Positions 7,294-16,259 of a stretch of 64,000 nt of DNA are shown piece by piece. The position numbers and the translations under genes were made by a program. Location: NCBI RefSeq assembly GCF_001612965.1, contig NZ_BDBL01000032.1:46521-110520 (forward strand), given 5' to 3'. The notes below the pieces were generated by a model, which was given only the letters and a program-made list of their open reading frames with translations, ran no database searches and had not been told where the DNA came from. Within the stretch, counting starts at the first letter, position 1; each line of letters starts with the position of its first letter. The DNA comes from Nocardia kruczakiae NBRC 101016 (GTDB taxonomy: Bacteria; Actinomycetota; Actinomycetes; Mycobacteriales; Mycobacteriaceae).

Positions 7294-8148
7294 ATGGACG
7301 CAGCGACAGCCCCGGCCCGCTGGCTGCGGGCCCGTGAAAAGGAAGAGAACTTTCCCGTCGCGCTGCGGTGGTTGCCGCGCGAACCACGCCGGCACCTGCA
7401 CGCGGTCTACGCAGCCACCAGGTTAATCGACCAGGTCGGCGACGCGGCCCCCGGCGATCGTGTGTCGCACCTGCTGACGCTGCGCGCCGACCTCGCCGGC
7501 CTCTACCAGGGTCGCACACCCGAGAATCCGGTGCTGCAGATGCTGGCTCCCACCGTGGCGGCGTGCGAGCTGCCGCAGGAGGCGTTCCAGGAACTGATCG
7601 AGGCGAATCTGCTCGATCAGCGCGTCGGCCGCTACGCCACCTTCGAGGATCTGCTCGGCTACTGCCGGCTGTCGGCGAATCCCGTGGGCCGCTTGGTGCT
7701 GGCGGTCTTCGACCAGTCCAGCCCGGACACGGTGGCGCTGTCGGACCGGGTGTGTTCGGCCCTGCAGGTGCTCGAGCACTGCCAGGACGTGGTCGAGGAC
7801 TACGCGGCCGGGCGCATCTATCTGCCGCAGGACGATCTGGCCGCGGCCGGGGTGGCGGAAGCGGCGCTCGCCACCGGCGGTCCGGGTGATCCGGCATGCC
7901 GGGCGGTGGTGCTCACCCAGGTCGAACGCTGCGAATCGATGCTCGCCGAAGGCGCTCCGCTGGTCGCCCGGCTCACCGGATGGGCCCGGCTCGCGGTCTC
8001 GGGATATCTCGCGGGCGGCTGCGCCACGGCGCGCGCGCTGCGCGTGGCCGAGGGCGACGTGTGGAGCCAACCGGTGCGGCCCCGGCACGTCGACACCGTG
8101 GCCTCGATGGTCACACTGCTCGGCAAGGCCACGGTGGTGCCGCAGTGA
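7294..8148 (+). CDS. hpnC: Squalene synthase-like protein HpnC
   Basis: This 284-residue trans-isoprenyl diphosphate synthase-family protein of the hopanoid pathway acts with HpnD and HpnE in the three-step conversion of farnesyl diphosphate to squalene. By family knowledge, HpnC converts presqualene diphosphate to hydroxysqualene. Sequence signs are AATRLIDQVGD, an aspartate-rich motif near residue 45, and LEHCQDVVEDYAAGRIYLP near residue 160, the second Asp motif. It is the first gene of a tightly overlapped operon. No Shine-Dalgarno is evident before ATG 7294, so the message could be leaderless or nearly so. Confidence 0.9.
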   Translation: MDAATAPARWLRAREKEENFPVALRWLPREPRRHLHAVYAATRLIDQVGDAAPGDRVSHLLTLRADLAGLYQGRTPENPVLQMLAPTVAACELPQEAFQELIEANLLDQRVGRYATFEDLLGYCRLSANPVGRLVLAVFDQSSPDTVALSDRVCSALQVLEHCQDVVEDYAAGRIYLPQDDLAAAGVAEAALATGGPGDPACRAVVLTQVERCESMLAEGAPLVARLTGWARLAVSGYLAGGCATARALRVAEGDVWSQPVRPRHVDTVASMVTLLGKATVVPQ

Positions 8149-9053
8149 CCAGTATCGCGACCGGGCCGACCACGGCGGCTGCCTACGACACCTGCGAACG
8201 GATCACCCGCACGGAGGCCAAGAACTTCTACTACGGCATTCGGCTGCTGCCCCCGGAGAAGCGCTCGGCGCTGTGCGCGCTCTACGCGCTGGCACGGCGC
8301 ATCGACGATATCGGCGACGAGCAGGGCGAACCGGCCGCCAAAACCGAGGCGCTGACCCTGTTGCGCAAGGAATTGGACAAGGTCACCGGCGGCGCCGGAA
8401 CCGACGATCCGGTGCTGTTCGCCGTCGCCGACACCGCTCGGCGCTATCCGGTGCCACTGGGCGCGTTCGGCGAGCTGATCGACGGCGTGCAGGCCGATGT
8501 CGACGGCGTCACCTACACCGATTTCGACGAGCTGACCCACTACTGCCGCTGCGTGGCCGGGGCGGTGGGGCGCTTGTGCCTGTCGATCTTCGGCTCGGGC
8601 GGCGATCCGTGCGCGCCGCTGTACGCCGATCAGCTCGGAATCGCGTTGCAGCAGACCAACATTCTGCGCGATATCCGCGAGGATCTCGGCAACGGCCGCG
8701 TCTATCTGCCCCGGGACGAACTGCGGCGCTTCGGCGTCCAACTGGAACTCGACGCCGGTGGAGCGCTCGCCGATCCCAACGGCGGACTGGCCGCGCTGAT
8801 CCGCACCGGCGCCGAGCGCGCCGAGAACTGGTACTGCCTGGGGTTGCGCCTGATTCCGCATCTGGACGGCCGCAGTGCCGCCTGCTGTGCGGCGATGGCG
8901 GGTATCTACCGGCGGCTCAACGAGCGCATCCGCGCCAATCCGGTGGCCGTCTACGACCGGCGGCTGTCGTTGAGCGGACGAGAGAAGACGCGCGTCGCTT
9001 CCGGCGCGCTGCTGCAGTATTCGATGACGGCATTCGGGTGGGGCCCGCGATGA
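8145..9053 (+). CDS. hpnD: Presqualene diphosphate synthase HpnD
   Basis: This 302-residue squalene/phytoene synthase-family enzyme, by family knowledge, condenses two farnesyl diphosphates to presqualene diphosphate. It contains TEAKNFYYGIRLLPPEKR, the first Asp motif RRIDDIGDEQGE, the second motif NILRDIREDLGNGRVYLP and the typical C-terminal MAGIYRRLNERI. The GTG at 8145 overlaps the hpnC stop (GTGA), which settles the start. It is better conserved in its Asp motifs than HpnC, as is usual for this pair. Confidence 0.92.
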   Translation: MTSIATGPTTAAAYDTCERITRTEAKNFYYGIRLLPPEKRSALCALYALARRIDDIGDEQGEPAAKTEALTLLRKELDKVTGGAGTDDPVLFAVADTARRYPVPLGAFGELIDGVQADVDGVTYTDFDELTHYCRCVAGAVGRLCLSIFGSGGDPCAPLYADQLGIALQQTNILRDIREDLGNGRVYLPRDELRRFGVQLELDAGGALADPNGGLAALIRTGAERAENWYCLGLRLIPHLDGRSAACCAAMAGIYRRLNERIRANPVAVYDRRLSLSGREKTRVASGALLQYSMTAFGWGPR

Positions 9054-10561
9054 CGGCGCGGGTGGCCGTGGTGGGCGGCGGGCTCGCGGGGATCACCGCG
9101 GCCCTGCGCTGCGCGGACGCCGGATACGCGGTGCGGCTGTTCGAATCCCGGCCCTGGCTGGGCGGGCTGACGCATTCGTTTCCCCGTGGTGAGCTGTGGA
9201 TCGACAACGGCCAGCACGTCTTCCTGCGCTGCTGCGACCGCTATCTCGCGCTGCTGGATCGGCTCGGCATGCGCGATGCGGTCCGGCTGCAACCACGACT
9301 CGACATCCCGGTATCCGGCGCCGGCCGGGTGGGCAGGTTGCGGCGGTTACCGCTGCCGGCGCCGCTGCATCTGAGTTGGGCGCTGCTGCGTTACCCCTGG
9401 TTGTCGCCGGGCGCGCGGCTGCGGTTCGTCCGGGCCGCGCTGGCGCTGCGAGCCGTCGACACCACCGATCCCCGCACGGACGCAACGAGTTTCGGCGACT
9501 GGTTGCGGGCGCACGGTCAGGATCGCGACGCCGTCGACAGTCTGTGGGATCTGGTCGGCATCGCCACCCTCAATGCCCGTGCCGACGACGTATCGCTGGC
9601 ATTGGCCGCCACCGTATTCCAGGTCGGGCTGCTCACCGACTCGGACGCGGCGGATATCGGCTGGTCACGTATTCCGTTGCGCCGGTTGCACGGCGACGCC
9701 GGACAGGCGGCACTCACCGCGGCGGGCGCGACGGTGATCCACGAGAAGGTCACGGCCGTCCGGCGGGCCGAGGCGGGGTGGTCGGTGCGCACCGGCGAGA
9801 GCGACTACGCCGCCGACGCGGTCGTCTCGGCGGTGCCCCCGACGGCGGCGCAGGCGCTGTTGCCCGCCGAGGCGGTGGATCTGCCCGCGAATTGGGCTGC
9901 GGCCCTGGGCAGTTCGCCGATCGTCAACATTCACGTCGTCTACGACCGGCCGGTGATGGACGAACCGCTGCGAGCGGGGGTCGGCTCGCCCGTCCAGTGG
10001 GTTTTCGACCGCACCGACGCCTCGGGCTTACGCGCGGCGGCGGGTCGCCGGAGCGCGGACGTCGCGGATGGGCCGCACGACGGTTCGACGCCGGTCGAGA
10101 CCGCGGCAGCCGCACCGAGCACATCGGTGACACCTGCCCGGTTCCCCACCGGCGCACAGTATCTGGCGGTCTCCGTCTCCGCCGCCGACGCCTTCGTCGA
10201 TCGCCCGGTCGCCGAGCTGCGCCGGGAATTCCTGCCCGCCCTCGAACGGCTGCTGCCCGCCGCCCGTACGGCACAGGTGGCCGACTTCTTCGTCACTCGC
10301 GAACGCCATGCGACGTTCCGGCCCGCGCCGGGCAGCGCGCGGCTGCGACCGCCCGCGGCCACCGCGTTGCCCGGCCTGTCGCTGGCCGGCGCGTGGACCG
10401 ACACCGGCTGGCCCGCGACCATGGAGGGCGCCGTGCGCAGCGGGGAAGCCGCTGCGGCCGAAGTCATTTCGCATCTGGCGGGGCTCCTCCCCCGCGCCGG
10501 TGCCGCCGAGCGCACCGGTACGCCCGAACCCCGCACGCGGATATCGGAGGTGATCAGATGA
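9050..10561 (+). CDS. hpnE: Hydroxysqualene dehydroxylase HpnE
   Basis: This 503-residue FAD-dependent amine-oxidase/phytoene-desaturase-fold protein, by family knowledge, reduces hydroxysqualene to squalene. The FAD-binding VAVVGGGLAGITAALRC is at the N-terminus and LPGLSLAGAWTDTGWPATME is the C-terminal FAD motif. An insertion of roughly 40 polar, Ala/Thr/Ser-rich residues at about 325-365 (after VQWVFDRT) interrupts the usual fold and is probably a surface loop. Start ATG 9050 overlaps the hpnD stop. Confidence 0.9.
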   Translation: MTARVAVVGGGLAGITAALRCADAGYAVRLFESRPWLGGLTHSFPRGELWIDNGQHVFLRCCDRYLALLDRLGMRDAVRLQPRLDIPVSGAGRVGRLRRLPLPAPLHLSWALLRYPWLSPGARLRFVRAALALRAVDTTDPRTDATSFGDWLRAHGQDRDAVDSLWDLVGIATLNARADDVSLALAATVFQVGLLTDSDAADIGWSRIPLRRLHGDAGQAALTAAGATVIHEKVTAVRRAEAGWSVRTGESDYAADAVVSAVPPTAAQALLPAEAVDLPANWAAALGSSPIVNIHVVYDRPVMDEPLRAGVGSPVQWVFDRTDASGLRAAAGRRSADVADGPHDGSTPVETAAAAPSTSVTPARFPTGAQYLAVSVSAADAFVDRPVAELRREFLPALERLLPAARTAQVADFFVTRERHATFRPAPGSARLRPPAATALPGLSLAGAWTDTGWPATMEGAVRSGEAAAAEVISHLAGLLPRAGAAERTGTPEPRTRISEVIR

Positions 10562-11574
10562 CAGTGACAACCCTGTCCACGGTCGATGCCGACGGTCATG
10601 CCGTCCGGTCGGCGCTGTCCGACGCCGTCGGACGGCTCGACGACGCGATCCGGCCGGTGGTCGCGTATCACCTCGGCTTCTGCGACGAACGCGGACGCCC
10701 GGTCGTCGCCGACAGCGGCAAATCGGTGCGGTCGCGGCTGACCATGCTCGCTGCCCACGCCGCCGGCGGCGACGGACTCTGCGGAATCCCCGGTGCGGTC
10801 GCGGTCGAACTCGTGCACAACTTCTCGCTCGTGCACGACGACCTGATGGATCGCGACGCCACCCGCCGGCATCGCCCCACGGTGTGGGCGGTGTGGGGAG
10901 ATCCGGTGGCGGTGCTGGCCGGTGACGCGATGCTCTCGCTGTCGCACGAGGTGCTGCTCGATTCCGGCTCCCCGCATGCGATGGCGGCGGCCCGGCTGGT
11001 CGGGAAGGCGACCCAGGATCTGATCATCGGCCAGGCCGCCGACGTCGACTTCGAACATCGCAACGACGTGGGCCTGGCCGAATGTATCCGCATGGCCATG
11101 GGCAAGACCGCGGCGCTGCTCTCGGCGAGTGCCGCGGTCGGCGGCGTCCTGGCCGGGGCGCCACCGGCGACGGTCGCGGCGCTGCAGGCCTACGGCGACA
11201 ACATCGGCCTGGCCTTCCAGCTCGTCGACGATCTGCTCGGCATCTGGGGCGATCCGGCGGTGACCGGCAAACCGGTGTTCTCGGATCTGCGCTCGCGCAA
11301 GAAGTCGCTGCCGGTCACCTGGTGCCTCGAATCCGGCCGTCCGGCCGGGCAAGCGCTGGCGCAGTGGCTGGCGCAATCGGGCGAACCGAGCGAACACGAT
11401 CTGCGGGCCGCCGCCGGCATGGTCGAAACCGCCGGTGGCCGGCGCTGGGCACGGGCCGAGGCCCGGCGGCGGGTGCGCACCGCCCAGCAGGCCCTCACCA
11501 CGGTCACCCTCACCCCCGAATACCGCCGGGAGCTCTGCGACCTGGCGGATTTCATCGTGGAACGGAGTGCATAG
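10558..11574 (+). CDS. Polyprenyl (farnesyl/geranylgeranyl) diphosphate synthase
   Basis: This 338-residue trans-polyprenyl synthase probably supplies farnesyl diphosphate to HpnD. The first Asp-rich motif is VHDDLMDRD and the second is QLVDDLLGIWGD, followed by the RSRKKSLPV lysine motif. Residues just before the first motif (VHNFSLVHDD) carry Phe at position -5, as in many short-chain synthases, but chain length cannot be fixed from sequence. The ATG overlaps the hpnE stop by four bases. Its operon place is the one held by such a synthase in Streptomyces hopanoid clusters. Confidence 0.88.
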   Translation: MTVTTLSTVDADGHAVRSALSDAVGRLDDAIRPVVAYHLGFCDERGRPVVADSGKSVRSRLTMLAAHAAGGDGLCGIPGAVAVELVHNFSLVHDDLMDRDATRRHRPTVWAVWGDPVAVLAGDAMLSLSHEVLLDSGSPHAMAAARLVGKATQDLIIGQAADVDFEHRNDVGLAECIRMAMGKTAALLSASAAVGGVLAGAPPATVAALQAYGDNIGLAFQLVDDLLGIWGDPAVTGKPVFSDLRSRKKSLPVTWCLESGRPAGQALAQWLAQSGEPSEHDLRAAAGMVETAGGRRWARAEARRRVRTAQQALTTVTLTPEYRRELCDLADFIVERSA

Positions 11575-11576
11575 GA

Positions 11577-13730
11577 ATGACAGTCACCCACACCGGCAAT
11601 GCGGCAGCGAACCGGCGGGCAGCGGTCGATCCGGCGCCTGACGCCGACGACCTGAGCGCGGTCCGCGCCGCCACCGACGCGGCGGTGCGGCTGCTGCGCT
11701 CGACCCAGCACGAACAGGGCTGGTGGAAGGGCGAATTGGCGACCAATGTGACGATGGACGCCGAAGACCTGCTACTGCGGGAGTTCCTCGGCATCTCCAC
11801 CCCGGACGTGACCGAGCCGGCGGCGCGCTGGATCCGATCGCAGCAGCGCGCCGACGGAACCTGGGCGACCTTCCACGGCGGACCCGGCGACCTGTCGACC
11901 ACCGCCGAGGCGTGGGTGGCCCTGCGGCTGGCCGGTGACGACCCCGCCGCACCGCATATGCGCGCCGCCGCCGACTTCGTGCGCGCCGAAGGCGGGATCG
12001 AGGCCGCGCGGGTCTTCACCCGAATCTGGTTGGCCCTGTTCGGGTTGTGGTCCTGGGACGATCTGCCGAATCTGCCGCCGGAGCTGGTGCTGTTCCCGTC
12101 CTGGTTTCCGCTCAACATCTACGACTGGGGATGCTGGGCCCGCCAGACCGTGGTGCCGTTGACCGTGGTGGCCACGCTGCGGCCGTGCCGCCCGCTGCCG
12201 TTCGGCATCGACGAATTGCGGACCGGCGCGCCCCGGGCCCGCCGCGCGCCCCTCACCTCCCTGGCCGGAGTGTTCCAGCGTGTCGACACGGTGCTGCACA
12301 CCTACGCGCGACTGCCGCTGAACCCGCTGCGCGATGTGGCGATGCGGCACGCCGCGGAGTGGATTCTGGCCCGCCAGGAGGCCGACGGCGGCTGGGGTGG
12401 AATCCAGCCGCCGTGGGTGTATTCGCTACTGGCCCTGCACCTTCTGGGTTATCCGCTCGATCATCCGGCGATGCGGGCGGGCATCGCGGGGCTGGACGGA
12501 TTCGTCGTCCGCGAGCAGACGCCGGAGGGCGAGGTACGGCGGCTCGAAGCCTGCCAATCCCCGGTGTGGGATACCGCATTGGCGACGGCCGCACTGCTGG
12601 ACGGCGGAGTGGCGCCGGACGATCCGGCGGTGCTGCGGGCCACCGACTGGCTGCTGGGTGAGCAGATCACCGCCGGCGGCGACTGGCAGGTGCGCAGGCC
12701 GCATCTGGAACCCGGCGGCTGGGCCTTCGAATTCGCCAACGACGTCTACCCCGACACCGACGACACCGCCGAGATCGTCATCGCGCTGCATCAGGTTGCG
12801 CATCCGGACCGCCGTGCACTGGATACCGCGATCGAACGCGCGGTGCGCTGGACGGTCGGCATGCAGTCCGCCGACGGCGGGTGGGGTGCCTTCGACGCCG
12901 ACAACACCTCGATCCTGCCGACGAAACTGCCGTTCTGCGATTTCGGCGCCGTCACCGATCCGCCCTCGGCCGATGTGACCGCGCACGTGGTGGAGATGCT
13001 GGCGGCGCTCGGCCGCAGCGGTGATCGCGCATGCCGGCGCGGCGTGCGCTGGCTGCTCGATCATCAGGAGTCCGACGGTTCCTGGTTCGGGCGCTGGGGC
13101 GCCAACCACGTCTACGGCACGGGCGCGGCGGTGCCGGCACTGGTGGCGGCGGGCACGAGCCCGCGGTCGACGGCGATCCGCGCGGCGGTGCGCTGGCTGG
13201 AAGCCCATCAGAACACCGACGGCGGATGGGGTGAGGATCTGCGCTCCTATCGGGAGCCGGAATGGGTCGGCCGCGGCGAATCCACCGCCTCGCAGACCGC
13301 GTGGGCGCTGCTGGCCCTGCTGGCCGCCGAGGAACACGACTCTCCCGCCGTGCGCCGCGGCATCGACTGGCTGGTGCGCACACAGCGACCCGACGGCGGC
13401 TGGGACGAGGACCTGTTCACCGGCACCGGATTCCCCGGCGATTTCTACATCAACTACCACCTGTACCGGCTGGTGTTCCCGATCTGGGCGCTGGGCCGGT
13501 ATCTGCGGCGGCAGACCGCGTCGGCCATATCCCCGGCCGCCGACGGAACGGCCGGTCGGCGGCACCGGCAGGCAGGCGCATTCGGCGAGGACGGCGCCGA
13601 CTCGTTCGGCGGCAACACCTCGACCGGCTCGCCCGACACGAGTAATCACCACGGCTCGGACGGCGAGGCCCGCAGCGTCGACCGCCCGCGCTCGAACGGG
13701 GCCGGCACTGCCGGCCGGGACGGGAGCTGA
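11577..13730 (+). CDS. shc: Squalene-hopene cyclase
   Basis: This 717-residue class II triterpene cyclase makes hopene/hopanol from squalene at the membrane. The proton-donor motif DTDDTA is at residues 393-398. Several QW repeats are visible (DGGWGGIQPP, DGGWGAFDADN, DGSWFGRWG, TDGGWGEDL, PDGGWDED), and the C-terminal GFPGDFYINYHLYR matches the family end. About 70 extra residues follow after YLRRQ. They are rich in Gly, Ser, Asp and Arg and look disordered, which is unusual for a cyclase. Start ATG 11577 lies two bases after the previous stop. Confidence 0.96.
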   Translation: MTVTHTGNAAANRRAAVDPAPDADDLSAVRAATDAAVRLLRSTQHEQGWWKGELATNVTMDAEDLLLREFLGISTPDVTEPAARWIRSQQRADGTWATFHGGPGDLSTTAEAWVALRLAGDDPAAPHMRAAADFVRAEGGIEAARVFTRIWLALFGLWSWDDLPNLPPELVLFPSWFPLNIYDWGCWARQTVVPLTVVATLRPCRPLPFGIDELRTGAPRARRAPLTSLAGVFQRVDTVLHTYARLPLNPLRDVAMRHAAEWILARQEADGGWGGIQPPWVYSLLALHLLGYPLDHPAMRAGIAGLDGFVVREQTPEGEVRRLEACQSPVWDTALATAALLDGGVAPDDPAVLRATDWLLGEQITAGGDWQVRRPHLEPGGWAFEFANDVYPDTDDTAEIVIALHQVAHPDRRALDTAIERAVRWTVGMQSADGGWGAFDADNTSILPTKLPFCDFGAVTDPPSADVTAHVVEMLAALGRSGDRACRRGVRWLLDHQESDGSWFGRWGANHVYGTGAAVPALVAAGTSPRSTAIRAAVRWLEAHQNTDGGWGEDLRSYREPEWVGRGESTASQTAWALLALLAAEEHDSPAVRRGIDWLVRTQRPDGGWDEDLFTGTGFPGDFYINYHLYRLVFPIWALGRYLRRQTASAISPAADGTAGRRHRQAGAFGEDGADSFGGNTSTGSPDTSNHHGSDGEARSVDRPRSNGAGTAGRDGS

Positions 13731-13734
13731 TCGT

Positions 13735-15210
13735 ATGACCCGGCCCGGAACCGTCTGCACCCCTCTGCTTTCGGAGTGGGCAGCACTGCGTGGCGCCGCC
13801 GCTGCGCCCGTGGTGCACACCGGCCGCGGTCCGCGGCGGCGCTACGACGCCGCCGCGGCGGGCCCGGTCGCGGTGGCGGGAGTCGCGGGCGCGCTGACCA
13901 CGCAGCTGCGCCCCGGGGATCTCGTGGTGGCCAGCGAGATTCGGCGCAACGGTACCGAATTGCCCAGTCCCGCAGCGATTCTGCTGCACCGAGAATTGCT
14001 GCGACTCGGGCTGCCCGCGCGCCTCGGGCCGGTGTATTCGGCCGAACGGGTCGTCACCGGCCGGGCGCGCGCCGCGCTGGCGGAGACCGGCGCGCTCGCG
14101 GTCGATACCGAAACGGCGTTCCTCGCCGCCGACGCCCCCGACGGGCAGGCCGTCGCGATCCGGGCGATCGTCGACACCCCGGACGCGCCCCTGCTCCGCC
14201 CGGGCACCATATGGCGTGGGATACGGGCACTGCGTTCGCTGCGCGCCGCGGCACCGGCGCTGGACCGGTGGTCGGCGGCGACCGGCGATCGCGAGATCCT
14301 GCTCGCCGGTCCGCGCTCGTTCTGCGCCGGGGTCGAGCGAGCGATCGAGACCGTCGAGCAGGCCCTGGACCGCTTCGGCGCCCCGGTGTACGTGCGGCGT
14401 CAGATCGTGCACAACAGCCATGTGGTGCGCGAATTGGCCGGGCGGGGAGCGGTTTTCGTCGAGGAGCTCGATCATGTGCCCGAAGGCGCGGTGGTCGTGC
14501 TCGCCGCGCACGGGGTGGCCCCGGAGGTCCGCCGCCAGGCCGAACGCCGCCGCCTGCGCGTGGCCGACGGCACCTGCCCGCTGGTGTCGAAGGTGCATGC
14601 GGAGGTGCGCGCCTTCGCCGCCGCGGACAAGACGGTCTTCCTGATAGGTCACGCCGAGCACGAGGAGGTGGTGGGCACCCGCGGCGAGGCGCCCGAGAAC
14701 GTCGTCGTGGTCGCCGATCCGGAGGCGGCCGCCCGGGTGTCGCCACCGGATCCGGATCGGGTCGCCTATGTCACGCAGACCACCTTGGCCGTCGCGGAAG
14801 CCGAGGCCACGGCCGCCGTCCTGCGGCAACGGTTTCCGGCGTTGAGCGGGCCACGCAAGGACGACATCTGTTACGCCACCACCAATCGCCAGCAGGCGGT
14901 GCGGGCGGTGGCACGTGAATCGGACCTGGTGCTGGTGCTGGGTTCGCGCAATTCCTCCAATTCGCTGCGGCTGGCCGAGGTCGCCGCGGCCGAGGGTGTG
15001 GCGGCGCATCTGGTGGAGGACGCCGGTGAGGTCGAGTTGACCTGGCTGGCCGGCACTCGCCGCATCGGCGTCACCGCCGGCGCGTCGGCACCACCGCATC
15101 TGGTGGACGACCTGGTCGAGGCCCTGTCCGGGCTCGGCGCCCTCCGGGTCCGCCACACCACCGTGACCGAAGAGAGTGTTCGATTCAACCTGCCTCGGGA
15201 GGTGAGCTGA
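13735..15210 (+). CDS. ispH: Fused HpnG-like nucleosidase / IspH (HMBPP reductase)
   Basis: This 491-residue protein has two parts. Residues about 185-491 are a complete IspH, the 4Fe-4S enzyme making IPP and DMAPP. The three cluster cysteines are C197 (SFCAGV), C281 (GTCPL) and C379 (DICYATTNRQ), with HNSHVV, AHGV, GHAEHEEV and GSRNSSNS motifs. Residues about 40-180 resemble the hopanoid-associated nucleoside phosphorylase HpnG (VAGVAGALTTQLRPGDLVVA, then GALAVDTETAFLA), which removes adenine from adenosylhopane. A good ribosome binding site (GGGAG) precedes ATG 13735. The neighbour hpnH makes the HpnG substrate, which supports the reading. Fusion is seen in one continuous frame with no internal stop. 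Confidence 0.88.
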   Translation: MTRPGTVCTPLLSEWAALRGAAAAPVVHTGRGPRRRYDAAAAGPVAVAGVAGALTTQLRPGDLVVASEIRRNGTELPSPAAILLHRELLRLGLPARLGPVYSAERVVTGRARAALAETGALAVDTETAFLAADAPDGQAVAIRAIVDTPDAPLLRPGTIWRGIRALRSLRAAAPALDRWSAATGDREILLAGPRSFCAGVERAIETVEQALDRFGAPVYVRRQIVHNSHVVRELAGRGAVFVEELDHVPEGAVVVLAAHGVAPEVRRQAERRRLRVADGTCPLVSKVHAEVRAFAAADKTVFLIGHAEHEEVVGTRGEAPENVVVVADPEAAARVSPPDPDRVAYVTQTTLAVAEAEATAAVLRQRFPALSGPRKDDICYATTNRQQAVRAVARESDLVLVLGSRNSSNSLRLAEVAAAEGVAAHLVEDAGEVELTWLAGTRRIGVTAGASAPPHLVDDLVEALSGLGALRVRHTTVTEESVRFNLPREVS

Positions 15211-16212
15211 ATGGCCATGCCATTCCGTCAATCCGTACGTCTGGGAGCGTATCTCGCCAAGCAGAAGCTGTTGCGGCGCGAGAAATTCCCCATCCTGGTC
15301 GAATTGGAGCCGCTGTTCGCCTGCAATCTGAAATGCGCGGGCTGCGGCAAGATTCAGCATCCGCACACGCTGCTCAAACAGCGTATGCCGGTCGAACAGG
15401 CCGTCGGCGCGATCGAGGAATGCGGCGCCCCGATGGTGTCGATCGCCGGTGGCGAACCGCTGATGCATCCGCAGATCGACGAGATCGTGCGGCAACTGCT
15501 CGACCGCAACAAGATCGTCTTTTTGTGCACGAACGCGGTGCTGCTGCCCAAACATCTGCACAAGTTCGCCCCGCACCGCAATTTCGCGTGGATGGTGCAC
15601 CTGGACGGACTGCGCGAACGCCACGACGCCTCGGTGTGCAAGGACGGTGTCTTCGATCAGGCCGTGGCCGCGATCCGCGAGGCCAAGGCCGCGGGATTCC
15701 GGGTGATGACGAATACCACGTTCTTCGACGTGGATTCGCCGCAGGACGTGATCGACGTCCTGGATTATCTCAACGACGAGCTCGAGATCGACCATATGCA
15801 GATCGCGCCCGGCTACGCCTATGAGAAGGCGCCCGATCAGGAGCATTGGCTCGGCGTGAAGGAGACCCATCAGCTGTTCGCCAAGGCCTTCGCCGACGGG
15901 CGCCGCAAGAAGTGGCGGCTCAACCACTCCCCGCTGTATCTGGATTTCCTGGAGGGCAAGGTCGACTTCGACTGCACCGCCTGGGCGATTCCGTCGTATT
16001 CGCTCAAGGGATGGCAGCGGCCGTGTTATCTGCTCGACGACGGGTATGTGGCCACCTATCGGGAATTGATCGACGACACCGACTGGAACGCCTTCGGCCG
16101 CGGCAACGATCCGCGCTGCTCGAATTGCATGGCGCACTGCGGATACGAGCCCACCGCAGTGGTCGCGACCCTGGGTTCGTTGAAGGAGACGATCCGCGCC
16201 GCCGTCAGCTGA
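15211..16212 (+). CDS. hpnH: Adenosyl-hopene transferase HpnH (radical SAM)
   Basis: This 333-residue radical SAM enzyme joins the 5'-deoxyadenosyl group to hopene, the first step to C35 hopanoids (family knowledge). The cluster-binding C-x3-C-x2-C is C38, C42, C45 (FACNLKCAGCGK), followed by the glycine-rich SIAGGEPLMHP. The C-terminal half has further cysteines (FDCTAWAIPS, RCSNCMAHCGYEP) typical of HpnH. ATG 15211 follows the ispH stop directly, with GGGAGGTGAG as the ribosome binding site. Its presence means the operon makes extended hopanoids and not only hopene. Confidence 0.94.
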   Translation: MAMPFRQSVRLGAYLAKQKLLRREKFPILVELEPLFACNLKCAGCGKIQHPHTLLKQRMPVEQAVGAIEECGAPMVSIAGGEPLMHPQIDEIVRQLLDRNKIVFLCTNAVLLPKHLHKFAPHRNFAWMVHLDGLRERHDASVCKDGVFDQAVAAIREAKAAGFRVMTNTTFFDVDSPQDVIDVLDYLNDELEIDHMQIAPGYAYEKAPDQEHWLGVKETHQLFAKAFADGRRKKWRLNHSPLYLDFLEGKVDFDCTAWAIPSYSLKGWQRPCYLLDDGYVATYRELIDDTDWNAFGRGNDPRCSNCMAHCGYEPTAVVATLGSLKETIRAAVS

Positions 16213-16259
16213 GTCGAATCGACACCGGGTCGAATTCCCCACCGGAAGGTGAGCCACCC

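Noticed and set aside
13450..16257. 935-residue open frame on the minus strand
   Set aside because: It is antisense to shc, the ispH fusion and hpnH, which all have complete family motifs. Long open antisense frames are normal at this GC content. Its translation is His/Arg/Gln-rich without a domain.
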